A model generated the notes under the pieces. That model did not search any database and was not told the origin of the DNA. It saw nothing but the letters and a program-made list of their open reading frames with translations. A stretch of 64,000 nt of DNA from Paenibacillus taiwanensis DSM 18679 (GTDB lineage: Bacteria; Bacillota; Bacilli; Paenibacillales; Paenibacillaceae), in NCBI RefSeq assembly GCF_000425125.1, contig NZ_AULE01000028.1, forward strand, positions 124,001 to 188,000, in the 5' to 3' direction. Position 1 is the stretch's first letter. Every line of letters begins with the position of its first letter. Positions 51,811 to 59,488 of the stretch are shown one piece after another. Position numbers and translations under genes: made by a program.

Positions 51811-52740
51811 TTATACCTTCCTATTTTGACAAAACAAAAAATGTGAGAATCCACCCTCTAGTAACGCTTCTTTCTGCTTGCGAATATGATCAGCTTCATG
51901 AAGTAATATTTGTATGAGATACTGCTGGAAAAGATGCATTTCAGGTGCGATGTTGGTAGTCTGTTGAATTTGAGATGCAAATTGAGCATAGCTGTCGAGA
52001 TGGCCTAGTGTGTAAATAGCTTGCTTTACCATTTCTTCAGACAACGCTAGCGTGGGGTCCAACTGTAATTTCCATCTAATCCATGCCAGCAATCCGTTGT
52101 AATTTCCCTCAATCATATCTTCTTTCCAATCGAAATAATCATCTACCATTTGCAAAGCAATTAAAGTAACGTCTACTGCATTAGAAAGTGTGTCCAGAAT
52201 ACCCGCACGTTTACTTAAGTAAACGGCACCACTTGATGCCAATTTGACAGGTGCTGCCTTTAGTGTAATGCGGAAGGGATCAGTTAAAAAGTAATTCGCA
52301 TAGCCTTCTTGTGTAACTCCTTCCGCCCATTCTGCCGTATATTGATCAAATGCATTCCAAAAAGGCGATGCAGAAGGAAACAGTTGTCGGTATAAAGATA
52401 AGGCAGTGCTATAAAATAAGCCACTAAGCGCAAGTGGTTCCTTAATTTGAACAGGACGAGTGTCCATTACATCATCCTGAAGGAACAGGTATAACATAAT
52501 AAACACCTCGGCTAGAGACAATTGGCGGCATTGCTCGGTACTAATCCCGGTTGCGTCTTGTGTCCAATAAGGAAGCAGGTAGCAAATATAGTTTTTTGTG
52601 CTGGATTCATTCAGCGGATTGTAAGCTTCTATATAATGTAAGCCGTGTTCCTTTAGAGCAGGAGGGTATTGCTGTATGTATATTTTGGCTTGAGCGAAAA
52701 TCAACTCTAATTCAGGTTTATATTTTTCGAACCAGTGCAC
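51811..52740 (-). CDS. Class I isoprenoid-synthase-fold enzyme with two DDxxD motifs, candidate peptide prenyltransferase
   Basis: Helical 309-residue protein from a GTG start behind ATGGGG. Two Asp-rich motifs face the active site of the polyprenyl synthase fold: LFLQDDVMD with D89/D90/D93 and QMVDDYFDW with D200/D201/D204. Terpene cyclases would have an NSE triad as second motif, so the DDxxD form favours a prenyl transferase. Overall similarity to housekeeping farnesyl synthases is low. ComQ, which prenylates a Trp of ComX, has the same fold and about the same size (299 residues). Here the gene lies with two Trp-ending precursors. A terpenoid synthase making a small molecule methylated by the next enzyme is the main alternative. 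Confidence 0.75.
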   Translation of the reverse strand: MHWFEKYKPELELIFAQAKIYIQQYPPALKEHGLHYIEAYNPLNESSTKNYICYLLPYWTQDATGISTEQCRQLSLAEVFIMLYLFLQDDVMDTRPVQIKEPLALSGLFYSTALSLYRQLFPSASPFWNAFDQYTAEWAEGVTQEGYANYFLTDPFRITLKAAPVKLASSGAVYLSKRAGILDTLSNAVDVTLIALQMVDDYFDWKEDMIEGNYNGLLAWIRWKLQLDPTLALSEEMVKQAIYTLGHLDSYAQFASQIQQTTNIAPEMHLFQQYLIQILLHEADHIRKQKEALLEGGFSHFLFCQNRKV

Positions 52741-52768
52741 GTATAGTACCCCATTTCATTAGATGCAG

Positions 52769-53545
52769 TTAAATTCGTTTTGCATGTAGACAAAACATAC
52801 CTATTTCCATCGTATTATTCTCTTCGTCTAGCCAATTTTCCAGTTCCTCGTATATGGCGCTGCGATTATGTTGACAAGGAGCACTTTCGTGTGATGGTTG
52901 AATAGTCATGAGCTCAGTTACTGATCTTAGGTAATGATAAAATTGTACTTGCAACTCTTTCGAATGGATTACTAGCTGGTACTTGGTTGTAGACACATGC
53001 TTTAAGCCAAATGTCTCCATTTCCAACCGTAATGCATCGTGAAACGGCAGAAAAGACGGTCGACGAATCCGATCTCGTAATTCCTTGTACATGCTAGTGA
53101 ACAGCGGGAGTTTGGCACAATCTGAAATACCATAGCCATCTATATCGATAATGATAACGGAACCGTTCATGGCTGCACGTTGTTGCAGCCAGTTCCAGAA
53201 AGGAGTCCGATCTGGGATGTGGTCAATAACTAAGCGGGCCAAAATCGTATCAAATGGATCGCTGGCAGGCAAATTTTCATAGCTACAATTATAAAAAGCG
53301 ATCTCATCTCCATGTTTATCTTTTGCTTGTTGAATAATAGAAGCGTTCAAATCCAGCCCAATAGCGCGTGATTGAGGGAAATGGTTGATATAGCGGGATA
53401 GGTAATCTCCGTTACCACAGCCTACATCCAGTACATGTCGAGCAGAGGAGCAGACCTGATCTAATAGGACTGATGACTCAAGCTCAAAAAATGCGGATGA
53501 GGTGAATGTTAACATTTTGTCGAATAATATAGTGCTCCGGTCCAT
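52769..53545 (-). CDS. Class I SAM-dependent methyltransferase of the peptide/isoprenoid cluster
   Basis: The ATG at 53545 is chosen for GGAGG five bases upstream; the frame opens 63 bases earlier. The 258-residue enzyme has motif I HVLDVGCGNGDYL, the acidic end of strand 2 in AIGLDLN, motif IV-like FDTILARLVIDHI and a mixed alpha/beta C-terminal half with a Cys/His-containing tail. It starts the cluster and lies 28 bases before the isoprenoid-synthase gene, so they are surely co-transcribed. The target may be the peptide C-terminus, the prenyl group, or a free terpenoid precursor; none can be chosen from sequence alone. Confidence 0.82.
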   Translation of the reverse strand: MDRSTILFDKMLTFTSSAFFELESSVLLDQVCSSARHVLDVGCGNGDYLSRYINHFPQSRAIGLDLNASIIQQAKDKHGDEIAFYNCSYENLPASDPFDTILARLVIDHIPDRTPFWNWLQQRAAMNGSVIIIDIDGYGISDCAKLPLFTSMYKELRDRIRRPSFLPFHDALRLEMETFGLKHVSTTKYQLVIHSKELQVQFYHYLRSVTELMTIQPSHESAPCQHNRSAIYEELENWLDEENNTMEIGMFCLHAKRI

Positions 53546-53733
53546 GATATCCTCCGATGATGTTATATCTACCTCGTTAAGTATAAGGAAGGTGTCGAAA
53601 AACAGCAATAAGTCCCAGCCGCACTTTCGTACGGCGGAGACTTCGTATTTTATGGTTATAAGCGACTTGCTGTGTCCGGTATTCTCAAGTAGACGTTTGC
53701 GGAGCAGGGTGCGGCATACAAAATTCCTCCTAT

Positions 53734-54306
53734 TTAGTCGGAATTTTGATTTGTGGGCTGGATGCCTTTTAGATAGGCTGTTATGGCATAACGTAAAGAA
53801 TCATTTTTGCTCAGTTCGATGTTAAACTGTTTTCGTAGTTCCAAAGAAGCAAAGCCATGCACGATGCTGCGCATGCCGCGTACCGCATGAATTACTGCTG
53901 CTGGTTCTAAACGATAAGGTTCCATAAGGCGTACAATCAATTGAACGACTTCAGTCCCAGCGGTTTGGAAATCTGGGTCCAACGGATCAGGCGCGCCCAT
54001 TGATGCCTCATATAAGCCGGGATGTCGGCGTACGAAGTCTACATAGGCAAATGCTAATGCATGAAGCGCTTCATCGCCGCTTTTGCCGATAATAGCTTCG
54101 ACAAGCGCTTCCTTTAGCTTGCGTACAGCATACGAAGCGAGCGCCTGCTTTAGCCCAGCCATTCCCTGTACGTGATTGTACAATGAGGGAGTCCGGATCT
54201 GAAGCTGCTTAGCTAGCGAGGCTAAGGAAAGCTGCTCATAACCGTGTGCGTCGGCAAGCTCAGCGGCTGCCTGTAGCACGGTATGCTGATCAAGACCTTG
54301 CCGCAT
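53734..54306 (-). CDS. TetR-family transcriptional regulator (WHG C-terminal domain)
   Basis: The ATG at 54306 has AAAGGAG eight bases upstream; an earlier frame start is ignored. The 190-residue protein has the TetR helix-turn-helix (about 7-55: VLQAAAELADAHGYEQLSLA, then LAKQLQIRTPSLYNHVQG) and a C-terminal WHG/TetR_C_33 ligand domain (about 75-180). It overlaps the metallo-beta-lactamase-fold gene by 17 bases, so both come from the promoter at 55077-55106, whose spacer contains the palindrome this protein should bind; autoregulation is likely. Confidence 0.9.
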   Translation of the reverse strand: MRQGLDQHTVLQAAAELADAHGYEQLSLASLAKQLQIRTPSLYNHVQGMAGLKQALASYAVRKLKEALVEAIIGKSGDEALHALAFAYVDFVRRHPGLYEASMGAPDPLDPDFQTAGTEVVQLIVRLMEPYRLEPAAVIHAVRGMRSIVHGFASLELRKQFNIELSKNDSLRYAITAYLKGIQPTNQNSD

Positions 54307-55024
54307 ACTGAACACTCCTTTCGATAGCGGTTTTCGCTTCCGCAATGGCTTGCTGCATAGCAGGCAGCGGATTAGCTAGCAATCCCCCGTGGCCAACGGC
54401 CAGGGTAGTGGGCTGTAGCGCAGCTAGCCGCTTGGCACTGCTTAGTGCAGATTGTTTGTGCCAAGTAGCCATTGCGGGGAACGGAAACCACGGCTTCATC
54501 GTACCAGATACAGCGATACCGCCTCGAATCTGGAAGGCGTCTCCTGCGATTAGTGTCTTGCTTCTTGGATCAAAGAAAGACATGGAACCTGGCGTATGAC
54601 CTGGCGTGGATAGCGCGAGTAGTGAGCCGATAAGATCGCCCTCTTGGAGATGAAAGTCAGGTGATGTCTTGACCTTTTTTGGGACGCTGCCACGTATGGG
54701 GGCGGTGGGTTCTTCTGCCTCCAAGGATGTATCACCATGCAATAGCTTGGCATCCCGTGCTGAGATGTATACTTTTGCTTTCGGTAATCGTGCTTTTAAT
54801 TTGTCTAGAGCGCCGACATGATCGTCGTGAGCATGGGTCAGCACGATGCGGGTAATGGGTTTTCCGATTCTCTCCGCTGCTTGTAGAATCCCTTTGTCGC
54901 TGTAGGGCAGCGCGGCATCAATTAAGGTAAGTTCGGTTGCTTCTTCAACGAGATAACAATTTACAGGGAATAGACGGGGCATAAAGGACAATTGAAAGAT
55001 CTGGTGTATGTTGCTCACTCGCAT
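54290..55024 (-). CDS. Metallo-beta-lactamase-fold hydrolase
   Basis: Cytosolic MBL-fold enzyme of 244 residues. Zinc ligands are clear: THAHDDHVGALD (HxHxDH, about 64-75), the His in STPGHTPGSMSFF, the Asp in TLIAGDAFQ and the C-terminal His in AVGHGG. This is the glyoxalase II/quorum-quenching-lactonase type of arrangement; substrate unknown. Regulated together with its TetR partner, it may detoxify a compound that is also the inducer (inference). GGAGGT lies a few bases before the ATG. Confidence 0.9.
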   Translation of the reverse strand: MRVSNIHQIFQLSFMPRLFPVNCYLVEEATELTLIDAALPYSDKGILQAAERIGKPITRIVLTHAHDDHVGALDKLKARLPKAKVYISARDAKLLHGDTSLEAEEPTAPIRGSVPKKVKTSPDFHLQEGDLIGSLLALSTPGHTPGSMSFFDPRSKTLIAGDAFQIRGGIAVSGTMKPWFPFPAMATWHKQSALSSAKRLAALQPTTLAVGHGGLLANPLPAMQQAIAEAKTAIERSVQYAARS

Positions 55025-55064
55025 TGTATATGACCTCCAAGTAGGGTGGTTTTAATTATTTTTA

Positions 55065-55106
55065 ACTAATGATGTTAGTATAAAACTAATTACATTAGTT
55101 TTGCAA
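55065..55106 (-). promoter_or_regulatory. Promoter of the MBL/TetR operon with two TetR-type operators
   Basis: On the minus strand, TTGCAA (55106-55101), an 18-base spacer and TATACT (55082-55077). The spacer is filled by a perfect palindrome, arms AAAACTAAT (55082-55090) and ATTAGTTTT (55094-55102). A second, imperfect copy with arms ACTAA/TTAGT (55065-55079) lies 20 bp (two helical turns) downstream. Confidence 0.75.
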
Positions 55107-55298
55107 CTGTTTTTATATTTTAATTGTTTACATTCAAAATGGATTAGCTAAATAGCGAAAAAAAGTATACGATAGAGGGAACGTATGTGCGTAAATTTCT
55201 TTTTGTGCTGTACTTTAGAACATGTCTAATGCCACAACAGGAAATAACGACTCCCTATCAAACGGGGCAGAGATTACATCTAATAGGAGGACTTTTTC

Positions 55299-56384
55299 AT
55301 GTCTGAGCTGCGCAAACAAATTTTTGGCGATTCTTTTTTTCGTCCACTGATTACTCATTTAACGAATGCATATCCGAAGTTTGATGGAGAGCGTTTTTTG
55401 ACTCTCGTTCATGATGCAGCTTGGGAAGAACGTGAACTTAAACAGCGTGTACGTCACGTATCAGCTGTATTAAGAAAGACGCTTCCGGATTCGTATGAGG
55501 AAGCAATCGAAGTATTGATGGAAATTGCGCCCTTAGGGTCAGGACTTGCTTATATTACGTTTCCGGATTTCGTGGAAGTATACGGGCAGGAACATTGGGA
55601 GGTGTCCATTCGTGCGTTAGAACGTTTTACCCCTTATTCTACGTCGGAATTTGCAGTTAGACCGTTTATTGAGCGAGACCAGCCGCGAATGATGGCGCAA
55701 ATGCTTAAGTGGGCCGCACATTCCAACGAGCATGTTCGCAGACTGGCTAGCGAGGGCTGTAGGCCGCGATTGCCTTGGGCAATGGCACTACGAGAGCTCA
55801 AACGAAATCCAGAGCCGATCCTGCCTATCTTGGAACTGCTAAAAGAGGATGACTCCTTGTACGTACGTAAGAGTGTGGCAAATAATATCAATGATATTAC
55901 AAAGGATCATCCTACACTCGTAAAACGATTGTCCGCTGCATGGATCGGCAAGCATCCGCATACCGACTGGATTATTCGACATGGGGCGAGAACGCTGCTG
56001 AAGCGTGGAGATGAAGACATGCTGCAATTGTTTGGATATAAGGGCTATTTGCCAGTGCATGTGGAAGAGCTGGAACTGTCCGCAGACAAGCTGCTATTGG
56101 GAGAGAAACTACGTTTCCAGTTTAAACTTGTTAATGAATCGCTAGTGCCCGAGAAGCTGCGCATTGAATACGGAGTGGAATATGTGAAGGCAAATGGGAG
56201 TCGATCCCTGAAAAAGTTCCAGTTGTCGGACAAGCTCTACCCGCCTGGTAAGACTAAGGTAACCCGTGAACAGGAATTCCGCGACTTGTCGACACGCAAG
56301 CATTATGCTGGCGAGCATATCCTATCAGTATGGGTAAATGGAGAACGGAAGCAGAAAGCTTCTTTTATGCTTGAGCTTATGTGA
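55299..56384 (+). CDS. AlkC/AlkD-type DNA alkylation repair protein
   Basis: HEAT-like-repeat DNA glycosylase of 361 residues. Helical repeats fill about 1-240, including the AlkC-type ASEGCRPRLPWAMALRELKR block (about 148-167) and KSVANNINDITKDHP. The C-terminal 110 residues (about 250-361) look like a beta-rich Ig-like domain (VEELELSADKLLLGEKLRFQ, then HILSVWVNGERKQKASFMLEL), a mark of one AlkC subgroup. Family members remove N3- and N7-alkylated bases from DNA without base flipping. ATAGGAGG precedes the ATG; a terminator follows. Confidence 0.88.
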   Translation: MSELRKQIFGDSFFRPLITHLTNAYPKFDGERFLTLVHDAAWEERELKQRVRHVSAVLRKTLPDSYEEAIEVLMEIAPLGSGLAYITFPDFVEVYGQEHWEVSIRALERFTPYSTSEFAVRPFIERDQPRMMAQMLKWAAHSNEHVRRLASEGCRPRLPWAMALRELKRNPEPILPILELLKEDDSLYVRKSVANNINDITKDHPTLVKRLSAAWIGKHPHTDWIIRHGARTLLKRGDEDMLQLFGYKGYLPVHVEELELSADKLLLGEKLRFQFKLVNESLVPEKLRIEYGVEYVKANGSRSLKKFQLSDKLYPPGKTKVTREQEFRDLSTRKHYAGEHILSVWVNGERKQKASFMLELM

Positions 56385-56389
56385 ATAGA

Positions 56390-56418
56390 AGCCGCTGTCT
56401 CGTATTGAGATAGCGGCT
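56390..56418 (+). terminator. Terminator after the alkylation repair gene
   Basis: AGCCGCT (56390-56396) and AGCGGCT (56412-56418) pair, extended by TCTC/GAGA around a GTATT loop. The T-run is weak. Confidence 0.6.
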
Positions 56419-56619
56419 ATTGGAGTTGTTTTGGTGTACGTGAAGGCTAAGCGAAATGGAGGGAAAAGATTTAAAATTAGGATAGTTTCATAGTATATGA
56501 ATATAACAAAAATTCAACAATATAGCATTATGGAATAATATAGTAGTGGTATAGGCGTGGATGTGCTATCTTTATAAAGGTAAATACTAGAGAGAACAAG
56601 AGAGAGGCGGATTCGATTA

Positions 56620-58650
56620 ATGAACAGCAGGTTTAGTAAGGTTGCATTAAGCAGCATATTAGCAGCTAGTTTAGTCATGCCATCTGTAATGGCGGCACCT
56701 TCATCTTTTAAAGATATTGAACATTCGTTTGCTAAGCAGGCGATACAAGAGTTGGCAAGTCAAGGTATCATTAGTGGAGTCGGGGAAGGGAAATTTAATC
56801 CTAAAGGTAAGATCAATCGACAGGATTTTGCGATTATAATGGCCAAAGCGTTAAAGCTGGAAGTGAACGTGAACAGTAAAGGCACCATGCAATTTAAGGA
56901 TGTACCCGTGGATCATTATGCGTACTCCTACATAGAAGCTGTCATAAAGGCAGGACTGTTTAAAGGTGTTAGCGAGCATACATTTGGACTTAACGAGTCG
57001 CTGACCCGTGAGCAATTGGCTTCCATTTTTATAAGAGCGCTTGGAGTTGATGTTGCGGGTAAAGGACAGACACTTAAGTTTGCGGACCAGAAGGATATCT
57101 CCTCTTGGGCTAAGGATGCTGTTGCTTACGCGATTGAGCTGAAGTTGATGGGGGGCACAACTCCAGATCGATTTGATCCGAAAGGGACGGCTACTCGTGA
57201 ACAAGTAGCTGCTGTTACTAGCAACTTTCAGCTTAGTTCTGTTGGACAAGCCGCCATTCAGAAGATGAATGAACAGCGTCAGCAAGAATCTCAACGTCAG
57301 AAAGAAGAGACAGAGAAGCAACGTCAGGAAGCGTTAAAGCGGGAAGAAGAGCGCAAGAAACTAGAAGATCAGAAGTCGGTTCCACCCGTTAGCGGCGGAT
57401 TTTCTGGCGGCGGGGGTGGATCTGGAACAGGAACGGTTACACCGTCGGATGAGCAATTAGTTACGGCAGATTCGGATGCCTTGACCGTCTTGCTGGATGC
57501 TCGCGATAAATCGGTGACAGCAGTTACTTATGATGTATATCTACCCAAAATTGGGAAAAATGGTTCGACTATTACATGGAAGTCTAGCGACGATAGCATC
57601 ATTAATGCCATGACGGGTAAGGTTAATAGGCCTTGGTACTTAAATGGAGATGGTCAACTTACATTAACAGCCGAAATCATAAAGGGCTCGGCCAAAATAT
57701 CCAAGTCCTTTCATGTGACGGTATTAAAGTATCCTCCAACTGCAGGGGATATAATATCGGAAAAGAGTATGCTTTACCGAGATGAAGGAATGCTCCAATT
57801 AGAATTTCATCCTGGTGATGCATCAAATGACGTGACGGAGCGGATCAGGCTATACTCTAGTATAAATGAAATGATTCCAAACATTGGGATCAGTTCTACT
57901 ATCACATGGTCATCTTCCGATGAAACTGTTATTTCTTCTAAAGGGGAAGTGTTCCGCGCGATCGGGACAGAGCATAAGGATGTAACATTAACGGCCAAAT
58001 TAACTTTGATTAATCAATCTGTTGAAAAGCAGTTTCATTTAAAAGTAAAGCCTTTGCGTGCGCACAATCAAGTGCCAACTATTGTTAAGCAGTTGCCGGA
58101 CATTACAATTGGAGAAGGTAATAGCTGGATCCCGAATATACAACAATATTTTAGCGATCCAGACGGTGACCGATTAACTTACGATCTGAAAGTAGAAAAT
58201 ACAGATATTTTTGAGCCTAATCTCGTAAAGCATAATGAAGGATTTTTTGTCCTCTCTACATATAATAAAAAACCGGGTACCACAAAGGTGACAATTATCG
58301 CAAAGGATCGACAGGGCGGGGCGAGCGAACAATCATTTAAGGCCACCCTTATCGCAGGCATAAAGCCTGTGCCTGGAAAGGAATTATCTACACTTACGAT
58401 GAGTGTGGGACAAGCCGTATATATGGACGTACGAGATTATTTTACAGATCCGAATCAGGAAATTACTAATTTACAGGTGACAATCATTGCATTTGATAAT
58501 CGGATCGTGGAGTGGTCGTATAAAGACTTCTTAGTTGGGATCAAGCTGATGGAAGAACCAGTTATCGGAAGACATCAAATTATTTTAAGTGTATATGGGC
58601 CCGTTAGCCGCTGTACACAAATTATTAACCTTGAATTACCTAAACCTTAA
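56620..58650 (+). CDS. S-layer-homology domain surface protein with Ig-like and cadherin-like domains
   Basis: Exported 676-residue protein. After a signal peptide (about 1-26, ending VMAAP), three SLH domains (about 28-75, 88-140 and 150-205) should anchor it to pyruvylated wall polymer. A charged Gln/Glu/Lys/Arg-rich helix (about 212-255) and a Gly-rich hinge (GGFSGGGGGSG) lead into outer domains: two bacterial Ig-like repeats (about 285-375 and 385-480, with ITWKSSDDSII and ITWSSSDETVI) and a dystroglycan/cadherin-like domain (about 490-585, IQQYFSDPDGDRLTYDL), then a second one. The ends are adhesion-like; no enzyme domain is seen. Confidence 0.92.
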   Translation: MNSRFSKVALSSILAASLVMPSVMAAPSSFKDIEHSFAKQAIQELASQGIISGVGEGKFNPKGKINRQDFAIIMAKALKLEVNVNSKGTMQFKDVPVDHYAYSYIEAVIKAGLFKGVSEHTFGLNESLTREQLASIFIRALGVDVAGKGQTLKFADQKDISSWAKDAVAYAIELKLMGGTTPDRFDPKGTATREQVAAVTSNFQLSSVGQAAIQKMNEQRQQESQRQKEETEKQRQEALKREEERKKLEDQKSVPPVSGGFSGGGGGSGTGTVTPSDEQLVTADSDALTVLLDARDKSVTAVTYDVYLPKIGKNGSTITWKSSDDSIINAMTGKVNRPWYLNGDGQLTLTAEIIKGSAKISKSFHVTVLKYPPTAGDIISEKSMLYRDEGMLQLEFHPGDASNDVTERIRLYSSINEMIPNIGISSTITWSSSDETVISSKGEVFRAIGTEHKDVTLTAKLTLINQSVEKQFHLKVKPLRAHNQVPTIVKQLPDITIGEGNSWIPNIQQYFSDPDGDRLTYDLKVENTDIFEPNLVKHNEGFFVLSTYNKKPGTTKVTIIAKDRQGGASEQSFKATLIAGIKPVPGKELSTLTMSVGQAVYMDVRDYFTDPNQEITNLQVTIIAFDNRIVEWSYKDFLVGIKLMEEPVIGRHQIILSVYGPVSRCTQIINLELPKP

Positions 58651-58662
58651 CTTTTGTCAACG

Positions 58663-58726
58663 GCCTCTTGACGCCTTCCTTCATCCTACAAGTGTAGTAT
58701 AGATGGAAGGCCCAAGAGGTATTTTT
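58663..58726 (+). terminator. Long terminator after the SLH protein gene
   Basis: Interrupted long stem: CCTCTTG, GCCTTCC and ATC on the left (about 58664-58684) pair with GAT, GGAAGGC and CAAGAGG on the right (about 58702-58719), followed by TATTTTT. Confidence 0.75.
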
Positions 58727-58756
58727 ATGTCCAGTAATATGAAATCGCTTTATTAT

Positions 58757-58783
58757 TGAAAGATATGTGATGCTCCCTACGTA
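58757..58783 (+). promoter_or_regulatory. ECF-sigma-type promoter upstream of the sigma/anti-sigma genes
   Basis: TGAAAG (58757-58762), a 17-base spacer and CGTA (58780-58783), continuing as CGTATTAA. It shares spacing and the CGTATTAA element with the promoter of the Ter operon at 29149-29175, suggesting autoregulation. Confidence 0.5.
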
Positions 58784-58933
58784 TTAAGAATGAAGCTTCA
58801 ATAAGGTACATGGGAGGCCTGGGAATGCATCAACTATGGAGACCAAGCTGATCGATCTGAAAGAAGTACATACAGCACTTTAAGAACTGACTAGATAATA
58901 GATAACAGAGGACAGAGGACAGACGGAGGAACA

Positions 58934-59488
58934 ATGACCATGATGGAAGATCAGGAGTGGGTAGCTCAGGTGTTGGCCGGCGACACGGAGAGTTACGCTC
59001 ACCTTGTGAATAAATATAAACATAGGCTTGTTGCTATGCTTGTAGGGATGGGAAACTCAGCTGCGGATGCGGAGGATATCGCACAAGCTGCTTTTGTGAG
59101 AGCATACAAACATTTAAGCAAATATAATCCGGAAAGTAGATTTCAGGCTTGGTTGAACCGAATCGCAGTCAACTTGAGCATTTCCAATTGGCGCAAAAAT
59201 CAAACACGTCAATGGACGGAACTTCAGGACTCGCTAGTGTCAAGCGAGCCTACTCCGGAAGTGCAGCTTCTTAAAAAGGAGCGAAGAGAGGAAGTTACGG
59301 CAGCAATGAAACAGTTGTCTTTACCGTACCGGACCGTCTTATGTATGCGATATGCACAGGACATGAGCTACAAAGAAATTGCAGCAGTGCTGGAAGTACC
59401 GGTGACAACCGTACAAGTCCATCTCCATCGAGCGAAGAAAAAGTTAGGGGAATTGATGGCTGAAAGGAGGGATTTGCTTGAAGTGTAG
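58934..59488 (+). CDS. ECF-type RNA polymerase sigma factor
   Basis: Sigma-70 family protein of 184 residues with only regions 2 and 4. Region 2 (about 12-80) includes YKHRLVAMLVGMGNSAADAEDIAQAAFVRAYKHL and ESRFQAWLNRIAVNLSISNWRK; region 4 (about 115-172) includes LPYRTVLCMRYAQDMSYKEIAAVLEVPVTTVQVHLHRAKKKL-type blocks. This is the SigW/SigM-like ECF design. ATG follows GGAGGAAC. Its stop overlaps the anti-sigma start by 11 bases, the usual pairing that keeps the two proteins in balance. Confidence 0.95.
   Translation: MTMMEDQEWVAQVLAGDTESYAHLVNKYKHRLVAMLVGMGNSAADAEDIAQAAFVRAYKHLSKYNPESRFQAWLNRIAVNLSISNWRKNQTRQWTELQDSLVSSEPTPEVQLLKKERREEVTAAMKQLSLPYRTVLCMRYAQDMSYKEIAAVLEVPVTTVQVHLHRAKKKLGELMAERRDLLEV

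Noticed and set aside
53515-53524. Spo0A-box-like TTTTGTCGAA near the methyltransferase start
   Set aside because: It lies within codons of the methyltransferase and encodes FDK; probably chance.
51811-53545. Classical terpene synthase/methyltransferase pair (2-methylisoborneol type)
   Set aside because: Kept only as the alternative: the second motif is DDxxD, not the NSE triad of terpene cyclases, and the two precursor peptides would remain unexplained.
56851-57321. 156-residue minus-strand frame
   Set aside because: Antisense to SLH domains 2-3 and the coiled coil of the surface protein; no independent support.
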